Shown here piece after piece: positions 23,574 through 36,600 of a stretch of DNA of 64,000 bases. The notes beneath the pieces are model-generated. The model had not been told where the DNA came from and searched no databases. It saw only the letters and a list, made by a program, of their open reading frames with translations. The DNA is from Atkinsonella hypoxylon (taxonomy: Eukaryota > Ascomycota > Sordariomycetes > Hypocreales > Clavicipitaceae): positions 1-64,000 of the forward strand of contig JFHB01000063.1 in NCBI GenBank assembly GCA_000729835.1, in the 5' to 3' direction. How positions within the stretch are numbered: the first letter of the stretch is position 1; each line of letters begins with the position of its first letter. Position numbers and translations under genes: made by a program.

Positions 23574-26500
23574 CTAGCTAGAAAGCTTTAGTAACTTAAT
23601 AAATTGTTAATGCTTTTAGATAGCAAGAGGCTTAGTTAGGCTATCTGCTAGCATCTAATTCGTATCAATATAACTAACCTTAGCTATACCTTTACGAATC
23701 TTTTCCCTAATGTAGTTAAACTTCAAAAGGGTGTGCTTAGTCCTACTATACAATGTAGAGTTGTAAGCAGTAACTATAGCGCCTTAATTATTACACCTAA
23801 TAGGAATAGGAGGGGTTAAAGGCAGCTTTATCTCCTTAAAAAGGCCGTAGAGCCACTCTAATTCCCTAATAGCTTCTAATAATGCATTAGATTCTGCTTC
23901 TAAGGTAGTAAGGGCAATAGTACTAGCTTTCTTCGATTTCCAGCTAATAGGTCCACTAGCTAGCTTATATAGATAAGTATAAGTTAATTTAGAAGAGATT
24001 TTGTCACTAGCAAAATCGCTATTGCAATAACCAAGGAGGGTCTTAAGTACTTCTTTAGAGCTAGAAGCTTTAGAAGAAGACCCTAGTAGTATAGAATGCT
24101 TATAAATAATAGCAAAGCTTCTAGTACCACTTAAGTACCTTAGGAGGTGCTTAGAGGCGTTTAGGTGCTCTATATAGAGCTTAGCTAGAAAGGTTGATAA
24201 CCACTAAACGGAAAAGGCAATATTAGCCCTAGTTAGCAACATTAGGTACATTATAGTGCCTATTATGCTCTAATAAAGCTTATAATCGGATTTTAAGAGA
24301 AGTTTTGTAACTAGTTGCTTTAGAATTCCCGGCTATATAGGGATAGAAGCTAGCTTAGTATTTAGCATTTTAAATCTTTCTAGGGCTTTAAGGATATATT
24401 AAGATTAGTGGATTTTAATAGACCTTTTAGACCTATTACAGGTGATTTATACACCTAGAAAGAATTCTGCTAGTCCTCTATCTTCTATTAGATAAGCTTT
24501 ATATAATAGCTTCTTTAGCTTGTTAATATAGCTTAGATTTAGACTAATTAGAAGACAGTTATCTACGTAAGTAGCAATATACATAGATGTAGCTAGGTTA
24601 TAAAAGACTGCTGGGTCTAATATAAGAGGTTTAAATCTATGCTTTTAAAGTAATTCTGTTAGAATTTGCTGCTATTCTCTAGGACTTTGCTTTAGACTAT
24701 AGAGGGATTTTTCTAGCTTAATTACTTGCTCTTTAAAGGGCTTGTAATTACAGCTTTTTAGTAGCTTAGCTACTAATAGCGTTGCTTCTGCAAATTTAAT
24801 AAATCTATCTAGGATTTCCATATAAATAGCTTCTTTTAGCTTGCTATTTAAAAACGCTCCTATAAAATTGATTTGCTTAACTTCCTAGTTATTAAAAGCT
24901 GCAAGAGCTAATAATATACGCTAGCTAGGAGGAATACTAGTTGCAGTAAAGGTCTCTAGATAGTCTTAACCTTCTATTTGCATAAATCCCTTAGCAATAA
25001 GGCAGGCCTTATATTTAATAGGATTATTTTCTTTATCCTTTTTAAGCCTATAAACAAGCCTATTCTTTAGAACTCTTCGGCCCTTAGGTACTTAGTCTTT
25101 CCCTATAAATTTAAAGGTTCTAGCAGCTAATAGCTGCTTAAATTTGCTATAGGTAGCTTCTATCTAATGCTGCTTAGCAGAGCTTTTTAGGGCTTGCTTC
25201 TATGTGTTAGGAAGTTTATCCTTATTACTATTAGAAGTAATAGCTGCTTTAGTCCTTGCCTTAAAGCATAGATCCTTAATTAAGGAAAATATATCTCTAT
25301 CTAAATCTATAGCATTAGCATTAGCTTCAGCTTCTATAGTAGCTTCTATAGGTGTTTCTATAGGTATAGGGGCTTTAGGGGCCTCTATAGCTTCTATAGA
25401 GTTGCTTAGTAGAAGAGCTTAATCTACAGGTTCTAGTGGATAATTTAGCACATCTAGATGACTAGGATAAGGATACTTAAGAGTATAATTATCCACTAAT
25501 TGCTGCTAGTTATCGATTTCTCCCTCTAAAGGATTATCTACTATAGAACCAATAGGAACCTTAGGGATGCCCTATAAAATAGAACCTATTCCTTCTATAA
25601 TTTTAACGAAGCTAGTCTTTATAATAGCTCGTTTAGAGGGGATATATATTAAATATACATTAGAACCTAGTGTAGCTAAAAGTCTACTAGGAATAGTTCT
25701 TTTAGCTAGCTTCTGCAACCTAGATTGTTGTTCTAAAGGAATTAGAACTTCGCAATAGGAGCCTATAGCCCTTATTTTAGTAAAATTAGGCTTATAGGTC
25801 TTAGAAGGCTCTAAATCAGCTAGATATAGCTGTTTAGGACTTAGTGGTTTAGTACTATTTACAGTAGTATTAACTAAATCCACTATAGCAGAAAGGATGT
25901 AAGACTATAGATACAGAGGTAATTGTAACCACTGTAGAGTAGCACGTAAACGGTCTAGAAGTACCCTTATAGCTCTCTCTATTAGCCTATTCTGTTTGTA
26001 AATATAGGGGCAAGAGGTGCTAAAGTAAATACCCTTAGAAGATAGCTAAGCTTACAACCTAGTATCGATTTCTGTACTACTATTAAAATAAAGGTGTTTA
26101 GGGTAGCAGTTATACTGGTTTTTTAATTCCTTAAAGAAGCCTTTAATACAGCTATAGAGAGTAGAACTCTCTTTATTAGCTAGATTAAAAGACCACTTAT
26201 ACTGTAATTTTCTATTAATTAGAAAAAGAACTAGAGGCCTCTTATTATGCAGTATAGGCTCTATTTTAACGGTATCTCCCTCTATAATATCTAAACATCT
26301 AGAGGGGTTAGGAATAGCATACTTGCTAGGTCTTCTAACAGCTTTAGCCTAATTGCAAGCTAGGCAGTTAAAATCCTTTTCCTTAATTTTCGAAAAATCA
26401 GGGATTCCTTTAGTAATAGAAGCAGTCTTCTTTAGTAAAGGGAGTCCTATATACCTTAATCTAACATACTAAGTAGCAGCTAATTCTAGGAGCTTCTTAT

Positions 26501-28793
26501 AGGAAGAAGAAGCAGTAATAGGAGAATTACTACTAGAATTATCATTAGAGCTAGCTTCCTGTTGCTCCCTATCTTGCTAGATCTCTTAAGAACTACGGGC
26601 CTCGTTTAAGGGATCTAGACAGCTATTTCCTCTAATATCTAGCAACTTAGGATTTAGACCTTCTAAATCCCTATTATTAGAAGGAATCTAACTAGGAGCC
26701 CGTTTAGGAACTAGGGCTAATAGCTCTATAGCATTGTTATTGGTATTATCTTCTTTAAAATTAGATAATTCCTTAATTCAGCTATATTCCTCTAGATTAA
26801 AACCAGGCTGTTAAGGGATTTAAACCTCTATAGAATAACTAGCATTATAACTACTATTATAACTATTACTAGCTAGAAATCCTATATAAGAGAGATTAGT
26901 GTGGTTTTTACATACTCTAGGGGTCTCTTGCCCCTTAAGCTATAGAAAGAAACTATGCTTTTTGGGATTTAGAAGCCTACAGCAGCTTCTATTAGCTAGA
27001 AATAGCTGATTTCTAAGGAGAGTGCCCTCTATTAAATAGTGCTTTAGACCACTAATTAGGTTGGTATCTAAACCTAGGCAATACAGAGTATCCTTTAGAG
27101 CTAAAGGCCTGTATTTAGCTGGATTTATACTAACTAGTACCTAGAATACAGTAGTTCCCTGTCCTTTAGGATAAATAGGACCTCCTCTAGTAGCAATAGG
27201 CGCGGTTTTACCCTTTTTTATAGGCTTAAAAGTCCTAAAAAATGCCTTATTGTTAACTATATAATAGGTAGAACCTATATTGTATAGTAAGGAGTTTTTA
27301 ATTATTCCGTTAGAGTAATTAAAAGAAGGGGTATTATTACTAGTAGTACTAGTATTACTAGTAGTAGATTCTGTATCTAAGTCGTAAGAATTATTACTAC
27401 TAGAACTGCTAGAATTATTAGATTCTATAGTATCCTAGTTGCTAGTAGATAGGTTATAACAACCTATAGCAAAAGCAGCTTCTCTATCCTTATTCCTAGA
27501 ATTTTTATTACTTCTTCTTTAGCCCTTCTACTTCTTCTTATTCTTAGAGGCTTTATCTTAATCTTTTTCTTTAGAGGCATTAGAATCGTTAGAATTAGAA
27601 TTGGAATTCTTCTTCTAATTAGGAGGATTCTTTCCTTAGTTAGCTTTATTATTATTAGAACTATTAGAATTAGAAGCTTTATAACTAAGAGCCTTAGATA
27701 TAGAGGAGCTTTTATCTCTTTGTTCTTCTAATAAGTTAGCTATAAGGAACTGTAAATTCAGCATTTTTACAGATAGACCTTGTGCTCTAGCAGCTCTAAT
27801 AGAATATTGCTGCCTTTTAGCCTAGCTAGGGAAGGTCTTCTTTAAAGCATTAATATAATAATTTACCTAGTCAATAGGATCAATAGCTACACTATAGAGC
27901 TGTAATCTAGCTAGTAAATTATTAAATTTAGCATTAAAGGCCTCTAAAGATCCCTTATAGTTCGAAAACGATAAGTTATAATAACTAGTATATAGCGTAC
28001 TACGTTGTATTTCAGCACTCTGCGAATACTGCCTAACTAGAACGTTATAGGCATCTACAGGGGACTTATGCTAGCTTATAGCAGCTTAAGGTCTAGATTA
28101 GCAACTATCTCTTATAATTATAAGGATAATAGCTTGTTTTAAATCTACTAAAGTACTAGCTATACTAGGATTATTAATAAATTAAGGGAATTCTAGTGCC
28201 CTAAATTAAATAGTTAAAGCTTACTTCTACTGTTTAAAATTTTTAGGGCCTTTTAGCTTAGCAGCCTCTAGAATAGAGTGGACCTTCTTATTTAACTCTT
28301 TTATAGTGCCTTTATTAAAAGCAGGCAGAAAAGTAGCACTATTAGAGGAACTAGAAGGTTTAGAGACTTTAAAAGAGACTTTAGAAGTCTTAGAAGTAAC
28401 AGGATCTGCTTTAGGAGACTCTATAGAGAGATTACCTATAGATATAATTATAGTATTTAATTTACTTAGTAAATCAGCTATATTACCTTTATTTTAGCTT
28501 TATTTTGCTTCACTATACCTAATAAATCTATTTAGGGTCTCTTATTGCTTATCTATTTAAGCTTTTAGGTTAGCTTGTACATTATAGACTTACACTACTC
28601 TTTTAGAAGCTAATCTAGCTTCTTTTAGAGCCTTCTTAGCTATATAATCTTCTTCATTAGAAGAGGAATCTACTAGCTAAGGGGGGGACCTTGCTGGACC
28701 AGGAAAGCTAGTAGCAGCTGTAGCTAGTGTACTAGAACCACTACCCCGTTTAGGGCTTGTGCTCTTTCCCTTACCTATTCCTTTTAGTGCTAT
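23574..28793 (-). pseudogene. Cop2-1 gag-pol pseudogene (full-length copia polyprotein)
   Basis: One nearly continuous frame of about 1740 codons. The start is the mutated ATG (now ATA) at 28793, followed by ALKGIGKGKS. Gag spans roughly 28793-27500; no zinc knuckle is seen. Protease is at about 27250-27320 with YNIGST, from YDTGST. The gag-pre-integrase region is near 26940-27010. The integrase zinc and core region is at about 26400-25900, with QNRLIERAIRVLLDRL at its end. Reverse transcriptase is at about 25010-24300: AKGFMQIEG, SLYSLKQSPREW, and ATYVDNCLLI near 24560, where the second Asp is now Asn. RNase H is at about 24010-23640 (SGPISWKSKKAS, LTTLEAESNALLEAI), ending ADSLTKPL. The stop is at 23574-23576. 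This is a standard Ty1/copia layout. Confidence 0.93.
25572..25883 (-). pseudogene. Open 103-codon fragment of Cop2-1 pol (integrase C-terminal part)
   Basis: This is the longest open frame in the window. It lies in the true Cop2 frame, just after the integrase core, and matches the usual post-integrase segment of copia polyproteins (GSYCEVLIPLE, then GSNVYLIYIPSKR). It is an unbroken piece of the pseudogene, not an independent gene. The ATG at its start is internal. The overlapping plus-strand frame is a shadow. Confidence 0.85.
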
Positions 28794-29741
28794 TTTAAGG
28801 GTTTAAAAAGTAGCTAATTTAACGCTCTTTTATAGCTAATTATAGTCAAATTACAGTGGAAATAGTAGTAAATAACAGTAATAACTTCTACTAGATATCA
28901 ATAGATTGCTCTATTATAGGCCTAGAAGTGCCCTATATCTTCAGAAATTATACTGAGATTTTTCTCTAATTTCTTTTGTAACAGGTATAACGGGCTCTAA
29001 GGCTGCGTTGTATTGCAATCTATATACGCATACAATTTGTATAGCAGACTAGATTAACAAGCGGTCGCAAGGGGCATAAAACACAGTTCTAGCTATTTTT
29101 AGCTAAAAAATTCAGGAGATTCTTCTCCAATTAGGTTCTAATAAATCAGTGGAGACCTAGGTATAGCTAATTTAGGGATATCTAGCTAATTCCTACTTCA
29201 AAATCCTAACTAGTGGGATTACTACACAAATTAATTCTGCAACCGAAAACATAGGAATATCCGCAACAAGAGCTGTTAGGCGTACACTACAAATTGTAGT
29301 ATAGCTACTAACAAGGGTGCACAGGGTGCACAATATAACAACAACAACGAGCAATACAGTGCAGCGCTAAGCTTATTTCTTAATAGAAATAATTAATTAA
29401 GTAGTGCCTAATAAAACAATTCGCAGTGCGAATGTAATGTGTACAGATGTATATATTTTGATGTTGCACAACGATAGAACCTAGCTATTAAGAATAGCTT
29501 TAAAAGTGTGTATACACAGAGTGTATAGAGTGCAGGAGGCACAGGGTGGGCAGAATGAAAACACTAGTATAGTGGCTGGCAATGTATGTGCAGTAGGTAT
29601 TAATAGCTTCCAGCAAGCTACTAATAGCAGCAATAGCTGCTAGCGTAGGTCTCAATATAGCTTCTAGTAGGTAATACAGTACACAATAGTAGATTTTTAG
29701 CAGGCTACTAGCTTGCAGATAGGTCTTCCAGGCTTATAACC
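28794..29741 (-). other. Cop2-1 leader (5' untranslated region)
   Basis: About 950 bases between the 5' LTR and the gag start, without coding motifs. It is richer in G and C than the rest of the window and holds a perfect 9-bp tandem repeat, GGGTGCACA twice, at 29315-29332. Cop2-2 has the corresponding leader at 55356-56283. Confidence 0.7.
29728..29741 (-). other. Cop2-1 primer binding site (probable, initiator-tRNA anticodon arm)
   Basis: Directly after the 5' LTR the sense strand reads GGTTATAAGCC. Allowing one G-to-A change this is GGTTATGAGCC, complementary to the anticodon arm of eukaryotic initiator tRNA-Met. Ty5 and Drosophila copia are known to prime from such half-tRNAs. The assignment is by eye. 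Confidence 0.6.
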
Positions 29742-30439
29742 TATTGAAAATAATAGAGATTACAGGACTAGATATCTAAGAGGGTAGTAGTCTCTTAGAT
29801 TTAGCACCTATAATTGCTCCTAGCAATTATCACGTAGTAGAAGCAGCAGCGGCCTAAATCAAGCTGTAGTGTATAGTACTAGATCACGTAGAGGCAATAG
29901 ATAACTGTAATAGTAGTATCTTTATATTAAGAGCGCTGTAACAAATAAGTTAGTAAGGGTAGAATCTTGAATCTTTCTAGTCCCTTATAGACCTACTAAC
30001 TATATTAGCGGGCTGTAGTTGCTAGAAGGGGCTTATAGGCTACTTTATAATTTCCGCAAAAAGATTTACTATATAAAAACAAAAAAATCGACTTACAGCT
30101 ATACAAACGAGACGCCTATATGCACAATTTAATAAATTCCACTAATAATAAGCAACCCTTATAAGCAACCCTTCCTAACAATTATACTATTAGATAGCCC
30201 TAATTCTTAGCTTTTAAATAGTATACTTCTTGAATTTCTACTATTGCTAGTTGTAGAGAAAATCGCAGTTAAAGTTAACTATAGGTTAGGCAACTTTGCC
30301 TTAGTTAAATCTAGATGTTTGCATCTAGTAACAACGATATCTCTACCAAAAATCAACGTAACAAGACCTAATGAGGGTCACGTGATAGAGCAACTAGTAG
30401 GCATAAAAATAGGCTATACAGGGTAGCTTATTTTTAACA
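29742..30439 (-). repeat. Cop2-1 5' LTR (698 bp)
   Basis: Same ends as the 3' LTR. It keeps CACGTG near 30379-30384 and the hairpin CTAGATG/CATCTAG at 30311-30328. An antisense 60-codon frame is open at 30244-30426. A TATA-like sequence in element sense, TTTTTATATAG, lies near 30070-30080. Confidence 0.92.
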
Positions 30440-30444
30440 AAAGC
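30440..30444. repeat. Target-site duplication AAAGC, right copy of Cop2-1
   Basis: Exact match to 22622-22626. Confidence 0.9.
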
Positions 30445-31104
30445 TATTCTTTAGGCTAGTTTACTAGTAAAGTAGTAGCTTAATGCTTTTAGTTTAGTCT
30501 CTAAAGTATAGTTTATTTCTTTTCTCTTTATCTCTTTAAAGCTATTCTACTAAGTAGAATTATAAGAGTTAGCCTATATTAAAAACCTATTTAACTAGTA
30601 TAGCTATTAGCTTTAAGGCGTTAAAGGCTATTCTAATATCTCTAGGGTTTCTTAATAGAGGTAGAGTACTACTATTTAGTTTAAGGTAGTTATATAGTAA
30701 GTATATAATAATTAAGTAATAGATATCCTTATTACTGCTCTTATAGTAGTATAGAGGTATTAGTATATTAAGTATATTATAATTATATAAGAAGAGGTTT
30801 AAGCTTATTCTTTTAGTATATAATTAGGTAAAAATAGCTAACTTATACTTAATTAGGTTTTAGTGTAGCTTAAGGGCCTTCTTTATAGTCTTAAAGTTAA
30901 GAAGGTCTTTTACTAAAACTAGCCTATAGTAGCTATATACTGCTTCTATTTATTCTACTAGCTACTTTCTCTTCTATTCTATCTTTAGTTCTAGTTTAGT
31001 AGATAGGTTTTCTCTTTAGCCTAAAGCGTTACTGCTTAAAGCTTAAAAGGTGTATCTCTACCTATATAGCCTTAAGTATTAGAGCTAGGTAGCTACTAAA
31101 GTAT
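30445..31104 (-). pseudogene. Lin1 ORF2 pseudogene, C-terminal segment
   Basis: On the minus strand, near 30850-30690, it reads as the C-terminal Cys/His segment of Tad1/I-like LINE proteins: KRISLNLFLYNYNI matches the family pattern LRTGxxGLNxYLyxxxV. It is followed by mutated Cys positions and by NSSTLPLLRNPRDIRIAFNA. It was joined to 56986 onward before Cop2-2 inserted, and to 22621 downward before Cop2-1 inserted. Confidence 0.72.
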
Positions 31105-31109
31105 ATACC
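31105..31109. repeat. Target-site duplication ATACC, left copy of Cop2-2
   Basis: Repeated at 56981-56985, almost 26 kb away because of the two later insertions inside Cop2-2. Confidence 0.9.
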
Positions 31110-31166
31110 TATTGAAAATAATAGGGATTACAGGACTAGATATCTAAGAGGGTAGTAGTCTCTTAG
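31110..31166 (-). repeat. Cop2-2 3' LTR, outer 57 bp
   Basis: Starts TATTGAAAAT like the other Cop2 LTRs and stops at TCTCTTAG where GypA-2 is inserted. The rest of this LTR is 39263-39907. Confidence 0.92.
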
Positions 31167-31489
31167 TGTTATAGACTCGAGCCTTAGGCTCGGGTCTTTT
31201 AGTAGAGGGAGGACAGCAGAAGAGAGACAGAGATCTATGTAGGTAAAGGGATAGAAGCGAGCTGCATTTGTCTAGGGGTTAGCTGGGCTTTACTAGGCCC
31301 TAGAGAGAGAACCTTAGCTATAGAGTATATACTAAAAGGGGCTTCTAAGGGGATAGACCTACCTCTAGATATATAGTATAGAGGCATAAAGAGGCTTCTA
31401 GTTCCTTCTCTCTTCCTCCTTTTCTCCCTATAATTATAGTTTTTATTATAGACGTTAGTTAGTAGTAGCTCTTAAGCTAGTTTATTATA
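31167..31489 (+). repeat. GypA-2 5' LTR (323 bp)
   Basis: Starts TGTTATAGACTCGAGCC and ends TTTATTATA. The outer half is preserved and the inner end mutated. Confidence 0.92.
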
Positions 31490-31579
31490 TACTATAATTA
31501 TTCTATAGATAGAACACTAGTAAGAATAATATTATTTAGTTATAGTAATAAGGGCCTAGCTAGCTAGCCTAAACACCTT

Positions 31580-34500
31580 TTTAACCTCTATAGAGAGGTA
31601 GAGAAAAGTATAGTAGAAATTAGCTAAAAAGCAGTAGAAATTGCAGTACTTTATAAGTTAGTTAAGAGTTAATCTCTATAAATAAAGGAACTATAACGTT
31701 TTACAATAGACTATATATAGATAAAGGAGTAGCTTTAAGCTGTAGTAGGCTAGTAGCTAAAGGAACCTAAATAGAAGCCTCTACCTATAGTAAACCCTTA
31801 TAATAGAAATAAATAGAGCTTTTAGGCCTAGCGAATAGTAATTACCTAAAAGCTCTAGGCTAATAGCGCCTTTATAGATATAATATAGAACTAGTAGTAT
31901 TATTTATACTAAAGCTTATTGCCTAAGGTCTAGTAGAGAGTAGCTGCTTATTATAAGGTAGGTAAAGTAAAGGAATATAATATATAGAGATTCCTTAATT
32001 ACTTAAAATTAGTCTTTATAGATTCTTACTAGTAGAACTAAGCTCTAATTAAGCTTAATTAGCTTTAATAAGGTAGCAATAAGTAGTTTATAGAATTCTA
32101 TATTTATTTTAAAGAGAAAATTACGCTAATAGAAAGAGCTAACTAGAATAATAGCGTAAAGTTAGCTAAGTTATAGATAGCGCTTAATAAGGAAATAAAG
32201 GATTATAGTGTAAAGAGAAATATCTTACGTTATAACTACCTTTAAGCAGTAGAGCGCTACTGCAGTATTACGCTAAACCTTAAGTTATATTATATTAAGG
32301 AATAGCACTAGTAGAAATATAGCTTTAGCTCTAAAGGGCCCTAGAATAGTAACACTAAGATAATTAAGGTTAACACTATAGAAACCTAATAGAAATAGAA
32401 AAAGAGCGTAAAGAAATCTAAAGTAAAACAACTAAATAAAGATATTCTATAAGTAAAGTAGGTATTTAAGGCTAAACTTAAGAAACACTATTAAGAGAGG
32501 TAATACCTTTAATATAAATTATTTTAACACTATATTTAAGAATATAGATTATAACTAGCAGAATGTAAGCTAAAATTAACTAGTGTATAAGTAGTAGCTA
32601 TAGATAATATATAGAAGAAGAACTCTAATAAGTTAGAAAAAGGCTTACTCTTAGCCTTAAGTTTAGTATAAAGGTAAAGGTAATATAGATAACGCAATAA
32701 CCCTTACTTAATAGGCAGCTAAAAGAAGAATATAAAGAGATAACTAAAAAAATAGATATATTACTATTCCTTATCTCTATACTCTTTAACTAACTATTAT
32801 TTTATAATATATAAATAAATAGTAAATATAACTACTTTACTGTAATAAGTAAGAGTTTAGTGCAATACTTTAGCCTAAAGTAAGTTCTATTACTATATAA
32901 AAGAATAGTATAAATAGTAGTAAAGGTTAAATAGTAGTTCTATAATAGCTACTAGAGAAGCGCCTTAATTACTTCTTTAGTTTACCTATAGGTAGATATT
33001 AATAGCTAGGTCTTCTTAGTAGTAGCCTATATAATTCTAGGCTTAACCTAAGATTGTATCTTTAGAAGTCTATAGTTAGCCTATAATAGAGTTGTTTTTA
33101 ATGCTACTAGCTAAAGCTTATTAGTAGGTAAGGCTAAAGGCCTTATAATTTAAGCAGTAAGTTCTTAGAGCGTTAAGGACCTAATAAAACTAATATTAGC
33201 AGTAGTTTATAGCGCTTTAATAAAATAGAGTAAGAGCTAAAAGGTTGCTATATATTTTATTACTATAAGCCTTTAGGAAATTACCTCTATATTATTATTG
33301 TAAATCTCTTTAGGAGGTTTTAGTTTACTAATGCTACTACTTAAATTAAAGGATTTTTATAATCTTTTTAAAGAAGAGAAAGCCTAAGGCCTTTTACTAT
33401 ATAGAGAAAAGCTAGATTACTATATTAGGCTAAAACAGCAGCTAAATAGCTCTTTACTGTTACTACTGTAGGCTTTACTGTACAATATACTATAGAACTA
33501 TTTATTAGAAATTAAAAGGTAGGTAATAGATCTAATAGATAAAGAGTAGATTTAAGCTAGCTTCTCTTTAGTAGTAGTGCTTATTCTTTTAGCTAAAAAG
33601 CTAAGTAAAGGTTAGTAATTCTATATTAATTATTAAGCCCTTAATAAGATTATAGAATAAAACTATTACTTTTTTCTCTTAATAAAAGAGACACTTAGGT
33701 TATTATTAAAGGTACATTAGTTTACTAAGCTAAATATATAGTTAGCCTTCTATAGAATCTAGATAGTAAATAGTAAAGAGCACCTTACAGCGTTTTATAC
33801 CTAGTTTAGCCTCTTTAAATAGCTAGTTTACCTCTTTAGGTTAATAAAGGCCTTAGCTATATTTTAATAATATATTAATAGTGTACTAAAAGAGGCCCTT
33901 AGGGATTATATAACTACTTATTTAGATAATATTCTTATTTATATAGAGGGTTTTAGGAAAGACTATATATATAAGGTATAAAGGATCTTAGAAAAGTTAT
34001 AGCTAATAGAGCTACACTTAAATCTTAAGAAATACTGCTTTACTATAACTAAAGTTAAATACCTTAGCTTTATAGTAGTAGTAAAAAGAGAGATATACCT
34101 AAATTTAAAGAAGATTATAGCTATTTAGAAGTAGTAAGTTTCTACTAAGTTATAAAGGGTATAAAGCTTCCTTAGATTTATAAACTTTTACTATAACTTT
34201 ATATTAAATTTCTTAGATATTATAGAGCCTCTAGTTAACTTAATAAAGAAGGAAGTTCTATTCTAGTAAATAAAGAAATATAAGAGGTTATTTATAAGGC
34301 TTAAAGAAGCCTTTACCTTATACTTAGTCTTAGCCTAGTAGAACCTTAAGAAGAATATAGTAGTAAAAGCTAATTGCTTAAAAGAGGCCCTTAGTAGCTA
34401 TTTATTCTAATATAATAAAGCTAGTGTACTTTAGCCTATAGTATACTATTTAGTAAAGTTATCTTTAGCTTAGTGTAACTATATTATTTATAATAAGGAG

Positions 34501-36600
34501 CTTTTAGCAATAATATCTTGCCTTAAAGCCTAAGCAGTAAAGTTATAAGAAGTAGTATACCTCTTTATAATCCTTACTAACTATAAGAATCTAGAATACT
34601 TTATATCTCTATAAAAGATCTTTAAGCATTAAGCTAAGTAGGTAGAGCTTCTCTCTCTCTTTAACTACTACCTATAATACTGCTTAAAGCTATAGGTAGA
34701 GTAGCTAAATATATTATTATAGTAAGAGTAAGATTAAGAGAGAGCAATACTATAGATAGGCTAGGTTCTTTAGCCTCTCTCTATTAGCTGCCTTAGTACC
34801 CTCTATAGAGATAAAGAGAAGAAAGAGGTTATAGAAAATGTTACAGTAAAAATAGCTAGTAAAGTAACGCTAGAAAGTTAACTAGCTAAGGCTTTATAGA
34901 TACTAGCTAGAATAATACTATTTTTAAATAAATACTTATAGAGCCTATAGAACTAAGAAGTATAAAAAGACTTAGTATACTTAATAAGGTTAAATATAGT
35001 TTAGAAGAGAGAGAGAAGGTTTTTATTAAAGGTAAAAATATAAGAATAAATTGTAGACTATACCCTTAATATATAAAGAGCACTAGTTTACTAGAGCTGC
35101 CTCTAGGTCCTTAAGTATAAGCTATTAACTACTATATTAATATATAGAATATATAAGTTATTAATATTAAGCTACCTAGAATAAAATACTATATTCTAGG
35201 TATTAATATATAACTATTACTAGAATAGGCTATCCTAAGATGTTGCTTAGTATATTTAAAACTACTACTATTACAGCAGCTAAAAGAGTAAGAGGTTATA
35301 GTAAGGCCTCTTACAATCTATTCTAGCGCTAAATAGGTATTAGTTATAGATCTTTATAGATTTTATAATAGATTTACTAGCGCTAAACTAAACTATACTC
35401 TTTTACTTAATAGTTATTACTAATTAACTTTTAAAGTATATATAGTTAAAGGTAATAACCTCTATAGAGGTAAAGGAATATATTTAGCAGTTTAAGTATT
35501 ATTAGTAGTAGTTTTATAGGTTTCTAAAATAAATTATCTCTAACTATAGTTTAGATTAATTAAGTACCTTTTAGACTACTCTTTATTGCTTTATTAGAAT
35601 TAAATAATTACTATTTACATTCTATTACCTATAGATAAACAGTAAAATAGAGAGAGTTAATTAGAAAGTATAAGTAATTCTATAGGTTATAGTTGCCTTT
35701 TTACAGTTTAACTAGCCTAAATATCTCTTTATATATTAGCTAACTATTAATAATAGAAATTCCTTAGTAACTAATATAAGTTTAAACTAAGCAATATATA
35801 GGTATAATATAGACCTTATCTAAAAGCTTATAGATAAAAAGAAGTCCTAAGTTTTATATAAGGGGTAAGCTTTAGCGTTCTTTAAATAGCTATAGAAAAG
35901 TATAAATATTACTTAAGCTATAATTAACTTTACCTAGTAAAGGCAGTAAAAGTAGTTAAATAGAAGCTATAAGCTAGTAGAATAGTATAAAGTAAGGAAC
36001 TTAGTTTAGTTAATGCTCTATTATATTAAAATAAACTACTTAAGTTAGAAGCTTAATTAGATTATAGTAAAGTATATAGTTATAAATATACTAATACCTT
36101 TAACTATAAAGTTAGATATTTTACTAAGAATTTACTTAGTCTTCTATATTAACCTTATTAAGTAAGTAGTAATAAACTCTTTACCTTTCTAGTAGCTAGT
36201 AAACTTAAGGCTTAGTTTTAAGCTAACTATAATAAATACTAACTTATCCCTTAAGGAATATAAAGTAAAGAAAATTTTAGCTACTAAAAACGCTTTAGGC
36301 TAAGAGAGACACTATTAAGTGCTTATTAAGTAAGTAGAATTTATTTAGCCTATATAGAAACTACTAAAAAACTTTCTTAATATAGAGGCACTAAATTAAT
36401 TTAAGTTATAGTAAAAAGACACTTAATTTAATAATAAGCTTAGTAAAGGTATAGTAAAATTTTATATAGACTTTAATAATAACTTAGTTTCTCTTTAACT
36501 AAAAAACAAAAGAAAATAAACTTCTCTTTATAAAGGCCTATATAGCTATAAAAAAAAAAAAGTAAAATAAAAAAAATAAAATAAAGGAAATTTCTTAGTA
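31580..36600 (+). pseudogene. GypA-2 gag and pol pseudogenes
   Basis: Same domain order as GypA-1, with many RIP stops. Gag is at about 31580-32570. The reverse transcriptase motif TYLDNILIY is at 33912-33938, with the second Asp changed to Asn as in GypA-1. RNase H is at about 34310-34660, integrase at about 35240-36080 and the chromodomain at about 36252-36402. The polypeptide cannot be made in one piece. Identification rests on read-through translation and collinearity with GypA-1. Confidence 0.82.

Larger units (their letters stand above)
22627..30439 (-). mobile_element. Cop2-1, complete copia-type LTR retrotransposon, 7813 bp
   Basis: Two 698-bp LTRs, a tRNA-type primer site, a long leader, one gag-pol pseudogene and a polypurine tract are all on the minus strand, with perfect AAAGC duplication. 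It is the least mutated family in the window: most breaks are isolated TGG-to-TAG or CAG-to-TAG changes and long protein stretches are readable. It is inserted in the 3' part of Lin1. Confidence 0.94.
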
